Assembly: GCF_000835495.1 (NCBI RefSeq)
Contig: NW_015622542.1
Span: 6,408,485-6,472,484, forward strand
Source: Cladophialophora immunda
Lineage: Eukaryota > Ascomycota > Eurotiomycetes > Chaetothyriales > Herpotrichiellaceae
DNA: 64,000 nt
Direction: 5' to 3'
The first letter of the stretch is position 1. Each line of letters opens with the position of its first letter. The position numbers and the translations under genes were made by a program. Below the pieces are notes generated by a model. It saw only the letters and a list, made by a program, of their open reading frames with translations. It made no database searches and had not been told where the DNA came from. This document shows, piece after piece, positions 30,012-39,188 of the stretch.

Positions 30012-31378
30012 ATGCGGTTTGACGCTTCCTCCAAGGCGTTGCCTAAACGGTCGGAGCTTCCTTCCATCGAGGGAGCTCCAGACGGGGCTGCGTGGTTCTG
30101 GGGAGACAATGATGAGGTACCCAATCTCTAAGCTTCCTGTCAAGCCAGAAATCTTATCATGGTCAGCTCGGGCGCCTCAATCTCCTGACACCAGAGCGCG
30201 TCGCGTCGGCCACCAAGTTGATCCGCGACGGCAAGATAGTCAGTCTTAAGTGAGTGGCGAAACATCATCTCGCAAACGACGAAACCTAACCACCACGTCC
30301 AAGTTGGCGTGCAGACTATCCCAACCCGCCAGCCTTTGGCAGACAGGGTTTCCAACACACTATTGCCCCGATAGGAGAATCCGGATATGACGACTTGTAC
30401 AACATGAACACACAGAGTGGATCACAGGTTCGCAGTCCTTGAAAATGGCGTTGTCCGTATCCTAGAATGACCGATTCGCGTACAGTGGGATGGGTTTCGG
30501 CATGTAAGACTGCAACTTTCGTTCTCAAAAGGAGTAAACTCTTATTCCCCTGAAAGGTCGGCCTCAAGCACAAAGACAGCGTTGTTTTCTACAACGGAGT
30601 ACGTATCATCTATCCCGTCGTTACACAAATGTGTGCTAAAAGGAAACGTGTAGCTTACCAGGGAGGATGTCACAAACACAAAGGCGCATTCTGGCGGGAT
30701 GCAGGCGTGGTCCGAGCATGGAATAGGTAAAGTCCACCCCCTCTCGATCGAGCGACGGGATGAGAGCTCTTATGAAATGTCTCGATAAAGGGGGCCGCGG
30801 CGTTCTCATCGACTACTGGGACTTTGTGGGAAAGAACTATGACCCGACGACAACACATCGGATCGCCCTGAGCGACATTCGCGCCTGTGCAAGGAAGCAG
30901 GGGGTCGAGTTTCAATACGGAGACGTGCTCATCATCCGTTCCGGCTTTGTCGAAACCTACAACAACCTGGACGACAAGGCGCGGGCGCACCTGGGCACGC
31001 TGAAAATCCCGGAGCATACCTTCGTCGGCGTCGAGCAGACCGAAGAGATGCTCGACTTCCTCCACGACAACTACTTCAGCGCCGTAGCGGGGGATGCCCC
31101 GGCGTTTGAGGCCTGGCCCCGGCAATCCATCAACCTCCACCAGTACCTAATACCCCGTTGGGGCGTGCCGATCGGCGAAATGTGGGACCTGGAGCAGTTG
31201 GCCGAGACGTGTAAACGCAAGAACCAATATGCCTTCTTCTTCGCGAGCGCCCCCGCGAATGTGCCCGGTGAGTGGACGTCGACAGCGAGACTTCGCAATC
31301 CGGGAACGTGATCTGCTGACGAAGGGAAACCGTACAGGCGGTGTGGGGAGTCATCCCAACGCCATCGCCATCTTCTAA
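30012..31378 (+). CDS. Cyclase-family metal-dependent hydrolase (kynurenine-formamidase-like), copy 2
   Basis: Eight exons: 30012-30116, 30167-30249, 30304-30427, 30486-30503, 30557-30598, 30666-30726, 30791-31267 and 31338-31378, about 316 aa. Exon 4 is only 18 nt (W-D-G-F-R-H). Landmarks are D-N-D-E-L-G-R-L-N-L-L-T near residue 32, S-L-N-W-R-A-D-Y-P near 61, G-S-Q-W-D-G-F-R-H near 103, H-G-I-G-G-R-G-V-L-I-D-Y-W near 143, Y-G-D-V-L-I-I-R-S-G-F near 185 and a C-terminal G-S-H-P-N-A-I-A-I-F. The metal-site segment has Q instead of the H seen in copy 1 and lacks its T-P-L, so substrate or metal use may differ. It probably opens a lactone or related ring in the pathway. Eight exons versus three in copy 1 argue for old divergence. 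Confidence 0.85.
30486..30503 (+). other. 18-nt micro-exon of cyclase copy 2
   Basis: Flanked by ACAG and GTAAGA. It encodes W-D-G-F-R-H, which completes the conserved S-Q-W-D-G-x-R-H motif. Without it the metal-site Asp and His would be lost. Confidence 0.75.
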
Positions 31379-32213
31379 AGTGGCCTAGAAATTTTCAGCT
31401 AAATGTGTGAGACAAGGGCACGAGCTGGTCCTTTGAGATGCGTGTAAAGGTCAACAGTGCTGTGCTTGACCTAGCCCGAGGCTGAGTAACTAATCGTTAG
31501 GAGCCATGATCGAAAGTAAATGAAATTGACGTTGTCGTGTCATCTATTATAAGATCCCACTTGGTGAGGCTGGAGCTTGATACGTCCATAAGTCTGACTT
31601 TGCGAAGACGGGGCACTACGAACAAAATTCCTCTGTCGTTCAACAAACAGCCCTTGAGCAAGATCGTGAAATGGTCAAGATGTCGCTTTCGCAGGAAGAT
31701 GTCTTTCGCTCGGGACCGTGATAGTGCAATAGGGTCTAGCGGCCGGTCTGTAGTATTATTACGGCAAGACCTATACCGAGTATGTAGCCAGCAGTAGTCG
31801 AGGAAGCTAAGTCAGCCGAAGAGCTAGCTCGATCCATATGATAAGATATAGGGCCTAGCTTACTCAAGGAGATAGATCAGGCTGGACACGAGGCTTGGTT
31901 ATGTAATATTCGTAAATCTATTAGTTATCTAGTGATCTATTTCACAGATACTTGGTAGCATAGATGATGACGAATTCCCTTTCTATATGGATGGTTGACT
32001 TGATCGAGCGACATCGAGATGTCTTATTCAGCCCGTGAAGAGACAGCCTCAACAGCACGGCTGGCCTACACCGTCGCCGACGTTAACTGCGGCGTCGGAA
32101 GCCTGGGGATGAGACACAAGGTGGAACTGTAGCCTTCCATCAACTTGTTCATGGAATGGCTAGTGGGGACATCAAGCCTTCCTGGAAGAGGTGAAGAAGA
32201 GCAGCCCGTTTCT
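31379..32213. other. Convergent intergenic region, cyclase copy 2 / ADH
   Basis: About 835 bp, AT-richer than neighbours in its second half (31750-32000), with a palindrome G-A-G-C-T-A-G-C-T-C near 31825. No gene or transposon domain recognised. Confidence 0.45.
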
Positions 32214-33266
32214 CTATGACCACAGATCAACTACGGCTCTACCCACGATGCTTCCGTCCTTCAACAGCCGGATTGCATGCGGCAACTGCTCGAGAGGGAA
32301 TCTCCTGGTGACGGGAGTGACGAGGCCTTGCGCACAGAGATCCAACACCTCCGCCGTGTCCCCCAGCGTGCCGACCATGGCGGCCTTGATGGTGACATTC
32401 TTGGCGATCAGGTCATTCGGGTCGCCGCCGATGTTTGCCGTGCCGGTGGGGGGCATGGCGACGCAGACCACGGTGCCTCCGAGGCGCAGAAACCCCGGGG
32501 CAGACGCGTAGCTGGACGGATGGGCCGACGCCACGATCACCGCGTGGGCGCCCGTGCCGGTGAGCGCCATCGTGGTCCGGACCGGGTCGGCGCCCGACGC
32601 GATATCGACGAACTCGACAGCTCCCAGCGACAGGCAGAGGTCGCGTTTGGCGGGCCCGCCGTCGACGGCGATCACCCGCGCGCCCATCGCCTTCGCGATC
32701 TGGATGGCGAAATGGCCCAGCCCGCCCCCGGCACCCAGGATCACGGCCCACTCTCCGGCGCGGAGGCCGCTCTTTTGCAGCGCGGCGTAGGACGTCGTGC
32801 CCGAGCACATGAGCGGCGCGGCGTCAAACAGGTCCACGGCGGCGGGGATCCGGGTCGCGTAGATGGCGGGGACCGCAATGTATTGCTGATACGTGCCCTC
32901 CATTGTGATCCCCGTGAACCGGGCCTGCGGGCAATACTGCTCGCGGCCCTTGATGCAGCTCTCGCAGGTGTGGCACACCCAGGAAATCGGCTTGACCCCA
33001 GCTCGGTCTCCAACCTGCCATCCGGTGGTGTCGCTGCCGACGGCTTCGACGATTCCGGCGCCTTCGTGGCCCACCGTCTGCATCTGCGTCTGGAAGGCGG
33101 TCCATTCTCTCGACATCAAGGAGAGGTCCGAGTGGCATAACCCGGTCGCGTGGAGGCGGACGAGGATCTCCCCTTTGCCGGGCTGAGGTTTGGGCTTGTC
33201 AACGATGTCGATTGTGAAGTCCTTGCCCGGGTTTCGGACGACCGCTGCACGCATCGTAGACGCCAT
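32214..33266 (-). CDS. Zinc-dependent alcohol dehydrogenase (MDR family)
   Basis: Single exon of 350 aa starting M-A-S-T-M-R-A-A-V-V. Catalytic zinc ligands sit in G-L-C-H-S-D near residue 47 and G-H-E-G-A-G near 70. The four structural-zinc cysteines lie in C-H-T-C-E-S-C and G-R-E-Q-Y-C (about 99-113). The NAD-binding motif is G-A-G-G-G-L-G near 182, followed by the acidic A-V-D-G-G, which favours NAD over NADP. The architecture is that of yeast-ADH-like enzymes oxidising primary or secondary alcohols. It shares a divergent promoter with an aldehyde dehydrogenase, a standard alcohol-to-aldehyde-to-acid pair. Here it could oxidise the hydroxy acid formed after lactone opening. Confidence 0.92.
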   Translation of the reverse strand: MASTMRAAVVRNPGKDFTIDIVDKPKPQPGKGEILVRLHATGLCHSDLSLMSREWTAFQTQMQTVGHEGAGIVEAVGSDTTGWQVGDRAGVKPISWVCHTCESCIKGREQYCPQARFTGITMEGTYQQYIAVPAIYATRIPAAVDLFDAAPLMCSGTTSYAALQKSGLRAGEWAVILGAGGGLGHFAIQIAKAMGARVIAVDGGPAKRDLCLSLGAVEFVDIASGADPVRTTMALTGTGAHAVIVASAHPSSYASAPGFLRLGGTVVCVAMPPTGTANIGGDPNDLIAKNVTIKAAMVGTLGDTAEVLDLCAQGLVTPVTRRFPLEQLPHAIRLLKDGSIVGRAVVDLWS

Positions 33267-33813
33267 GATAGTGCTTGGTGTCGTTGTATCAGAGGGGAGG
33301 AAACCAGGTGTCTGCGCGACGAAGGACACCAGATAATTCTACAGCAGTCCACGTCGAAGCAGTAGTGCTCTAGTTTCCATCCGGGGTTTGAAGTATTCTA
33401 AACTAGCACAACTTGCAAATACATGTTGCGGCCATCCCAGCATTCGCTGAATCCCTCCCTCGATGCTAGCTCGCGTCCATGATGGAGGAGTGGGGTCGCC
33501 AATTGGTCCAATACTACTGCAACCGCGGCTCCAGCGATCACTCCGAGGCTCTACGAGGTACAGATCTATGGGTCCAGTACGCAGCTCCTAACCCCGACTG
33601 CTGGTTTCGAGATTAAACCTAGGCACCCAGTAAAGCCCAAACGACGTATGGATGCTCCCTGACACATCCGGACAGATGGCGAACACAAGACCTGGAGTCC
33701 TTTATCTAAATGCCAACGTGACGAAACCGCCGAAATGATCGGAAGCCAGCAACCGCCATCAGGGCAGGATCTTCCATTCAGGAATCCACATTCCAGGATC
33801 TGAGACCGTCAAC
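33267..33813. promoter_or_regulatory. Divergent promoter, ADH / ALDH
   Basis: A 547-bp spacer between divergent start codons. It contains the shared 13-mer at 33541-33553. No gene inside. Confidence 0.5.
33541..33553 (+). promoter_or_regulatory. Shared 13-bp promoter motif, copy B
   Basis: CTCCGAGGCTCTA, exact match to 29795-29807 and in the same orientation. Located near the middle of the ADH/ALDH divergent promoter. Confidence 0.4.
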
Positions 33814-35277
33814 ATGGCGAACGGTGTCCTCGACGGCCCTAATATCGAAACGCGGTGCTTCATCAACAACGAATTCGTGGAGGCCAAAGAGACCTTTGCC
33901 CTCTACAACCCGTCGACCGGCAAGCTCACAGCGAATGTTTGTCAGGGAGGGGCCGATCTGGTCGACGCAGCCGTGGATGCGGCCGAAGCTGCGTTTCCGT
34001 CTTGGGCGGCGCTGGATGCGGCGGCGCGAGCGAAATGTCTGATCCGGCTGGCAGACCTCTTGGTCGAGCACGCGCCGCAACTGGCCCAGCTGGAGGCTGT
34101 CAGCATGGGCAAAGTGGCGGCTTTCTATCCCCCGGAGGTCCAGTGGACTGCCGATATCTTGAAATACTTTGCCGGCCTGGCGAGGGAGGTGCACGGGGAG
34201 ACGAGTCTGACGACCGCGGGGCTGATCAACATGACCTTTGTCCAGCCGTACGGTGTCTGCGGCGCCATCATCCCCTGGAACGGGCCCTTGGTCGCCATGT
34301 CGTTGAAGGTCGGGCCTGCCCTGGCGGCCGGGAACACTCTCGTCCTCAAGCCCTCGGAGAAGTCCCCCTTGACGGCGCTGTACATGGGCAAACTCATCAT
34401 CCAAGCCGGGTTTCCACCCGGGGTACTGAACATCCTGCCCGGCCACGGTCGCGTCACTGGAGCCGCCATCGCCAGCCACATGCGGATTAGAAAGCTGGCC
34501 TTCACCGGCAGCACGCGGACGGGGCGGATCATCAAGAAGCTCGCGGCCGAGTCGAATCTCAAGGACGTCACCTTGGAGCTGGGCGGCAAATCCCCTCTGA
34601 TCGTGTTTCCCGACGCGGATCTGGACGAGACTGTGGCCGCGGCGGCATTCTCCATTGCCCAAAACTCGGGCCAGATCTGCATGGCGAGCTCGCGCGTCTA
34701 CGTGCACGAGTCGATCGCCGATGACTTCGTGCACGCCTATGTCGCCGAGTTCAAGAAGATCATGGGCCAGGCAGGAGATGCTTTGGACGCAAAAACCACG
34801 CATGCACCGCAGGCGGACGCCCAACAGTTCGAAACGATCATGAACTACTTCGAGACCGCCAAACGCGAGGGCGCGACCCCCATCACCGGCGGTCGACGGA
34901 TCGGCGAACAAGGCTATTTCGTCGAGCCGACGGTGTACCTCAATCCAGGCCACTCGGCCACGATCAACCGCGAAGAAATCTTCGGCCCGGTCGCCGTGGT
35001 GAACACCTTCGCCTCGGAAGAGGAGGTGCTGAAACTGGCCAACGACACCGAATACGGCCTGTATGCGTCAGTCTTCACCAAGGACCTCTCCCGAGCGTTG
35101 CGGTTTGCCAGGCGGCTCGAGTCGGGAATGGTCGGGGTTAATTGCACGTCGCCGACGATGGCGTTTGATCTGTCGTTCGGGGGTACCAAGCAGAGTGGAG
35201 AGGGCCGGGAATCGTCTTTGAAGTCGCTGCTCGCGTGGACCGAAATCAAGACCGTTATGATCAAGGCCTCAGCCTGA
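33814..35277 (+). CDS. NAD(P)-dependent aldehyde dehydrogenase
   Basis: Single exon of 487 aa from the ATG of M-A-N-G-V-L-D-G-P. ALDH-superfamily motifs are P-W-N-G-P-L near residue 152, the Rossmann-associated F-T-G-S-T-R-T-G near 230, the general-base motif L-E-L-G-G-K-S-P near 253 and the nucleophile region N-S-G-Q-I-C-M-A-S-S-R near 286. E-I-F-G-P-V near 390 and a C-terminal G-G-x-K-Q-S-G-E-G-R-E complete the family pattern. The enzyme turns an aldehyde into a carboxylic acid. It is the right-hand end of the alternating catabolic cluster and is paired with the ADH. Its acid product could feed the acyl-CoA synthetase or CoA-transferase. Confidence 0.95.
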   Translation: MANGVLDGPNIETRCFINNEFVEAKETFALYNPSTGKLTANVCQGGADLVDAAVDAAEAAFPSWAALDAAARAKCLIRLADLLVEHAPQLAQLEAVSMGKVAAFYPPEVQWTADILKYFAGLAREVHGETSLTTAGLINMTFVQPYGVCGAIIPWNGPLVAMSLKVGPALAAGNTLVLKPSEKSPLTALYMGKLIIQAGFPPGVLNILPGHGRVTGAAIASHMRIRKLAFTGSTRTGRIIKKLAAESNLKDVTLELGGKSPLIVFPDADLDETVAAAAFSIAQNSGQICMASSRVYVHESIADDFVHAYVAEFKKIMGQAGDALDAKTTHAPQADAQQFETIMNYFETAKREGATPITGGRRIGEQGYFVEPTVYLNPGHSATINREEIFGPVAVVNTFASEEEVLKLANDTEYGLYASVFTKDLSRALRFARRLESGMVGVNCTSPTMAFDLSFGGTKQSGEGRESSLKSLLAWTEIKTVMIKASA

Positions 35278-35986
35278 CGAAGGTGTGGTAGTCAACGGGG
35301 GATTCTCTTTACAGACGAGTCACGTCGAACGAGAAGTCTTCTCGAGACTTATTCGATGCGTTATGAATCACTCCACACGATTTGGCGTGTTCACGGCATC
35401 GCAGGGTCTGGTGACTATTTGTAGAATAGATGATAGAGGTAGAGGCAACAGGGCAGAGCGTGTCAAGCGCACCGATTGAAAGCGAAACCAATCACAAGCC
35501 TCCCAAGGTAAACACAGGGGCACGATTGAGATCGAAGGTGATTGTTCAGCTGATCCTGGATCTTCACTGGCGTTGGAGTCGCTGGGATAGTTCTGGGAGG
35601 AATGGTGAGTGCCACGGTGAGAGGGAGGCTGACTGGGTTATAAAGGCGGCACGGCCAAGGTGAGCCGCATATAGATAGACTCGGTCGATGCTCGACTCCA
35701 AATCGCGTCTTTACTCGTCCTTTGGTTGCCCAACGCCAAGACTGTGACACCGCATCATCCTCCTCTAAACCTCTCGACCCGTTTTCCAACATTCTAGGGA
35801 TGTCATCCTTCAGAAATCCAGCAATATTTTCCACGTACGGCAAAAAGTGATCTGGCTGTCTTTCCTAATGTGCCTTTACACGAGTCAGACTGTCTGGCAT
35901 CCCTGAAATGTAAAACGTCGATGAGTGAGTCGTGAGAATTTCCCCATGAGTACGCCCCCTTGCGAACAAATCTAGCTGGGAGATAG
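35278..35986. other. Intergenic ALDH to RCC1-like gene
   Basis: About 700 bp with no supported coding region. It marks the switch from the catabolic cluster to housekeeping genes. Confidence 0.5.
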
Positions 35987-37258
35987 ATGGCGGACCCGCA
36001 CTCACTCGCCTCGGCGTCGATGCCGGTCGTGTATGCGTTTGGCTCCAACGGGTCCGGGCAGTTAGGGATCGGCCACGCGGAAGACGTGTCGCAGCCCGAG
36101 AGGTGCCTGTTCCACACTCGCACTCGCGCGAGGTCAGATGTGTCCAACGGCGGTCGAAACCCCGACAGCAGCAGTCGCTCGGCTCGACAAAGCACTCCGG
36201 GACAAGGGTGTGATGTCAAGAAGATTGTCGCCGGAGGGAACCATACCCTCCTCCTCACGACGGATGGACGTCTCTTCGTTGCCGGAAAGACCGGCATGGC
36301 CTACGACGACCTGGCTGGAGAGATCGAGTCTAAATCCAGTGTGGTGTTTGAAGAGATCACCCATCGTGTTTCCACGGTGGCGATCTCGGAAAGGAACATC
36401 GGAGTGGACAGGGTCGTAACCGACATTGCGGCGTCATGGGAAGCTTCCTTCGCGGTCGTAGATTCTAAGATCATCGTCGGATGGGGAATCGGTATCAAAG
36501 GCGAACTCGGCCTAGGGCCTAATATCACTTCTACGGGTGGGCAAGTCAAGAAGATATTTGAGGTTGACTCAGCTTCCAGTAGTGGCGAAATTGTCGAGAT
36601 CGTTGACATTGTGGGCTCTATGGCGCATGTTGTTGTCTTTCTCTCGGATGGAAGGGTCTACGGGTGGGGAACTTGTCGCAAAGGCCAGCTTGGAGAACAG
36701 CTCAAGACGGAGAAAATCCTGTGGTGTCCCAGAAACATTGGTTCAGGGGTCGACGGAGAGGAGTTACTGCCTTGGGTACCGGAGAGAGCGGTGCTCGGTA
36801 GAGAGTATACCGTCTTCGTCAAGACGGGGTGGAAGCCAGCCATCTGGGGAGATGCAAGGTTTTTCGACAAGAACGACTTTCAGTTGATCGTGGAAGAAGA
36901 CGACGTGGTCGCTTCTGGTTGGAGTTCGATTCACATCCTGTCGCGAACACGGTCTGAACAGTCGTTGCAGGGTGCAGGCAGAAATGACCACGGCCAGCTT
37001 CCTCCAGCTAGCCTCCCACCTGTGAGAACTGTGGCGGCGGGGAGTGAACACTGTGTCGCCCTGACCAGGGACAACCAAGTCATTGCTTGGGGCTGGGGCG
37101 AACATGGCAACTGCGGTGAGACGCTGGATCAGAGAGGAAATGTGGTCGACCGATACAACCTGATTTCTTTGCCAACACTTGGTCAGGAAATTGTTACGAA
37201 GAACGTGGCGGCTGGTTGTGCCACGAGTTTCGTAGTTTGCGGGATGAAAGGCGGGTGA
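35987..37258 (+). CDS. RCC1-repeat protein, ATS1-like
   Basis: Single exon of 423 aa; M-P-V-V-Y at 36020 is an alternative start. Several degenerate RCC1 beta-propeller blades are visible: V-Y-A-F-G-S-N-G-S-G-Q-L-G-I-G near residue 14, I-V-A-G-G-N-H-T-L-L-L near 80, I-V-G-W-G-I-G near 163, V-Y-G-W-G-T-C-R-K-G-Q-L-G near 224, V-A-A-G-S-E-H-C-V-A-L near 349 and V-I-A-W-G-W-G-E-H-G-N-C-G near 365. The architecture and length match the fungal ATS1/alpha-tubulin-suppressor-like family, which in yeast is linked to tRNA wobble modification and microtubules. The gene ends 20 bp from the convergent RAD9 stop. Exact orthology is inferred. Confidence 0.8.
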   Translation: MADPHSLASASMPVVYAFGSNGSGQLGIGHAEDVSQPERCLFHTRTRARSDVSNGGRNPDSSSRSARQSTPGQGCDVKKIVAGGNHTLLLTTDGRLFVAGKTGMAYDDLAGEIESKSSVVFEEITHRVSTVAISERNIGVDRVVTDIAASWEASFAVVDSKIIVGWGIGIKGELGLGPNITSTGGQVKKIFEVDSASSSGEIVEIVDIVGSMAHVVVFLSDGRVYGWGTCRKGQLGEQLKTEKILWCPRNIGSGVDGEELLPWVPERAVLGREYTVFVKTGWKPAIWGDARFFDKNDFQLIVEEDDVVASGWSSIHILSRTRSEQSLQGAGRNDHGQLPPASLPPVRTVAAGSEHCVALTRDNQVIAWGWGEHGNCGETLDQRGNVVDRYNLISLPTLGQEIVTKNVAAGCATSFVVCGMKGG

Positions 37259-37278
37259 GTCTCAACAGGCGCTTTCGG

Positions 37279-38864
37279 TCAGTCGAAAATCCCCTTCACC
37301 TGCGACAGTCGCTGCGTCGGAGCAATCTCAACTGGAAACCGTGACCTTGTCAGATTCGACGTCCGATCGTGCTGCTCTTGCTCCGTTATCGAGGCGAAAG
37401 AATGGAATTCGGAATCACGAATCCGCCGCGTCGAGTTCGATGCCGACGCCGCGTTGTCCGCGGATTCATCCCACTTCACAATGTCGGGCTCTTCATCAAA
37501 GTTGGGTTCGTCCCATTGGTGGTCGTCGTCATCGGCGGGAATGAAGAGGCTGTGTGGATCGATGCTTATGGAAGGCGTTGGTGCTGCAGCGTGCGAGGGA
37601 GCAGGATTTTCCGAATCTGCTTGAGCAGATGTTGACTGTGTAGGCTGATCTCGACTGGGTAAGGAACTGCGCGCTGGAGGCGGCATACTGGCATTTGCGC
37701 TTCGCGGGGGTCGAGCATTCAGAGCCGAGGTTTGTGAGGCTGGGTTTGCTGCTTCAGGAGGGCGCGATGAAGGGCGCGATGAAGGGCGCATGGAGAGATC
37801 CCGAGCTGGCGTTGCTGCGGTCGATGTACTAGTTGGGACATTTGCAGAACCTCTCGTCATGAGTGTGAACTCTGCTTGGAGTCCATTCTCTCCGTAACTG
37901 AACTGCAAGGGCCGATTGCCTCGCGAATATCTTGCGGTCACTTGAGAATGCATGGTCTCGGCATGGGCTACGATCGCTCGGAAGTCTTTGACCACAGTGC
38001 CGATATGTAACCCTTCTTGGACATTGAAGTCGCTGAAATCTTTTCGCTCGAGGGCCACAGAGGTGTGCATGGGCTGCTTGAGGATTTCTGTGGGAATGTC
38101 AATGGGAAGCGACGACAGCGAAATGGAACATACCTCTTCCAGCTTGAATCTTCTCTGTGTAGCTGGTGAAAGTCACTTTTCCATTCTGAAAATACCAATC
38201 CAGCTGGTCCGTTTTGGGACCGAAGTATTCGACTATATCCCGCAGTGTCCGCGATGATATGGACCAGTAATTAGGAGAACCAATCTTGTCGAACGCCGCA
38301 TGGAGGATTTCGCCGGACTCGTAGAACAGGCGATACGTCTTGACAACGCCCTGCCGGCAATTTAAACGGAACACCAGCCGGCATTCTGCTTGGTCCGGGT
38401 TATCCTGGAGCTCGCAGTCGCAAGTCTCAAGGGCAGTGTCCTTGTCCCGCTGGTCGCCCAGGCGGCGCTTGAAAATGGACAGGAGAGCCTGGACTGTTAT
38501 GAGTTTCGTCCGATGAGGACCAGACCAAATGGCTTACCCGAATTTGAAGCTTGCAGGACCATTGCTTCGGCAGCGCAGGGCCCGATTCAGTCGGCGGACC
38601 CGGAGAAAAATGGTATTTGTCGAAGAAGGCCGAGCTGAGGGTAAATGCAGCATGAGCTGTTTTGGAGATATTCAGACTGGAAAATCGAAGCTTCACGGAC
38701 TTGCGTTAGTGGTTGACCTGATTTTATCCTGCTCCCGAGTCTGGACGTACAAACTGAGGTGTCGCCTCGAGGGAAACATCCTCGTCGAACTTTGCCAGGC
38801 AGGTGAGAAGATCGTGAAAGTATGCAGCCCCAGAAGGAGCCACAGTGAACAAGAGAGTCGGCAT
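37279..38864 (-). CDS. rad9: RAD9, 9-1-1 DNA damage checkpoint clamp subunit
   Basis: Four exons on the minus strand: 38864-38751, 38699-38538, 38488-38134 and 38087-37279, about 479 aa. The N-terminus M-P-T-L-L-F-T-V-A-P, then L-L-T-C-L-A-K-F-D-E-D-V-S-L-E-A and L-N-I-S-K-T-A-H-A-A-F, are typical of the PCNA-like Rad9 domain (about 1-275). Later blocks include A-L-L-S-I-F-K-R-R, L-K-Q-P-M-H-T-S-V-A-L-E and a phosphorylatable Ser/Thr/Pro-rich tail. The C-terminus P-T-Q-R-L-S-Q-V-K-G-I-F-D is the conserved end motif. Rad9 forms a ring with Rad1 and Hus1 that is loaded at damaged DNA and activates the ATR-type kinase. Intron 1 uses an AAG acceptor. Confidence 0.9.
38700..38750 (-). other. Predicted intron 1 of rad9, AAG acceptor
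   Basis: GTACGT...CGCAAG, phase 0. It links A-T-P-Q-F to S-V-K-L-R-F-S-S-L. Confidence 0.75.
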
Positions 38865-39188
38865 ATGGTTTGTCGACGCAGGTGGTGAGTGTGAAGAGTG
38901 ACAAGTGGTGAAGCAGGAAGACGCGGGTCGACGCGTACATGGGGTGATGTCATTTCAAACCTCGACTCTCTGCGACTCTCGGACGAGTCTCCAATGCCAG
39001 CTTTTCGCGTATCAGTTGTTCGATTGACATCGCGTCTTCTCTATCGAAGTTAAGTTTTATCCCAAGCCGTAACTAGCCCAGTATCTTCTCTCCGACTCAA
39101 ATCGCTTCCATCATCTTGATCAAACGCTTGCTTCTTAGATTCCGCTATCGCTGGCACTGTTGCCCGTGCGTGCTTCGAGGACTGCACG
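38865..39188. promoter_or_regulatory. Divergent promoter, rad9 / F-box-LRR gene
   Basis: 324 bp between divergent start codons; no other feature seen. Confidence 0.5.
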
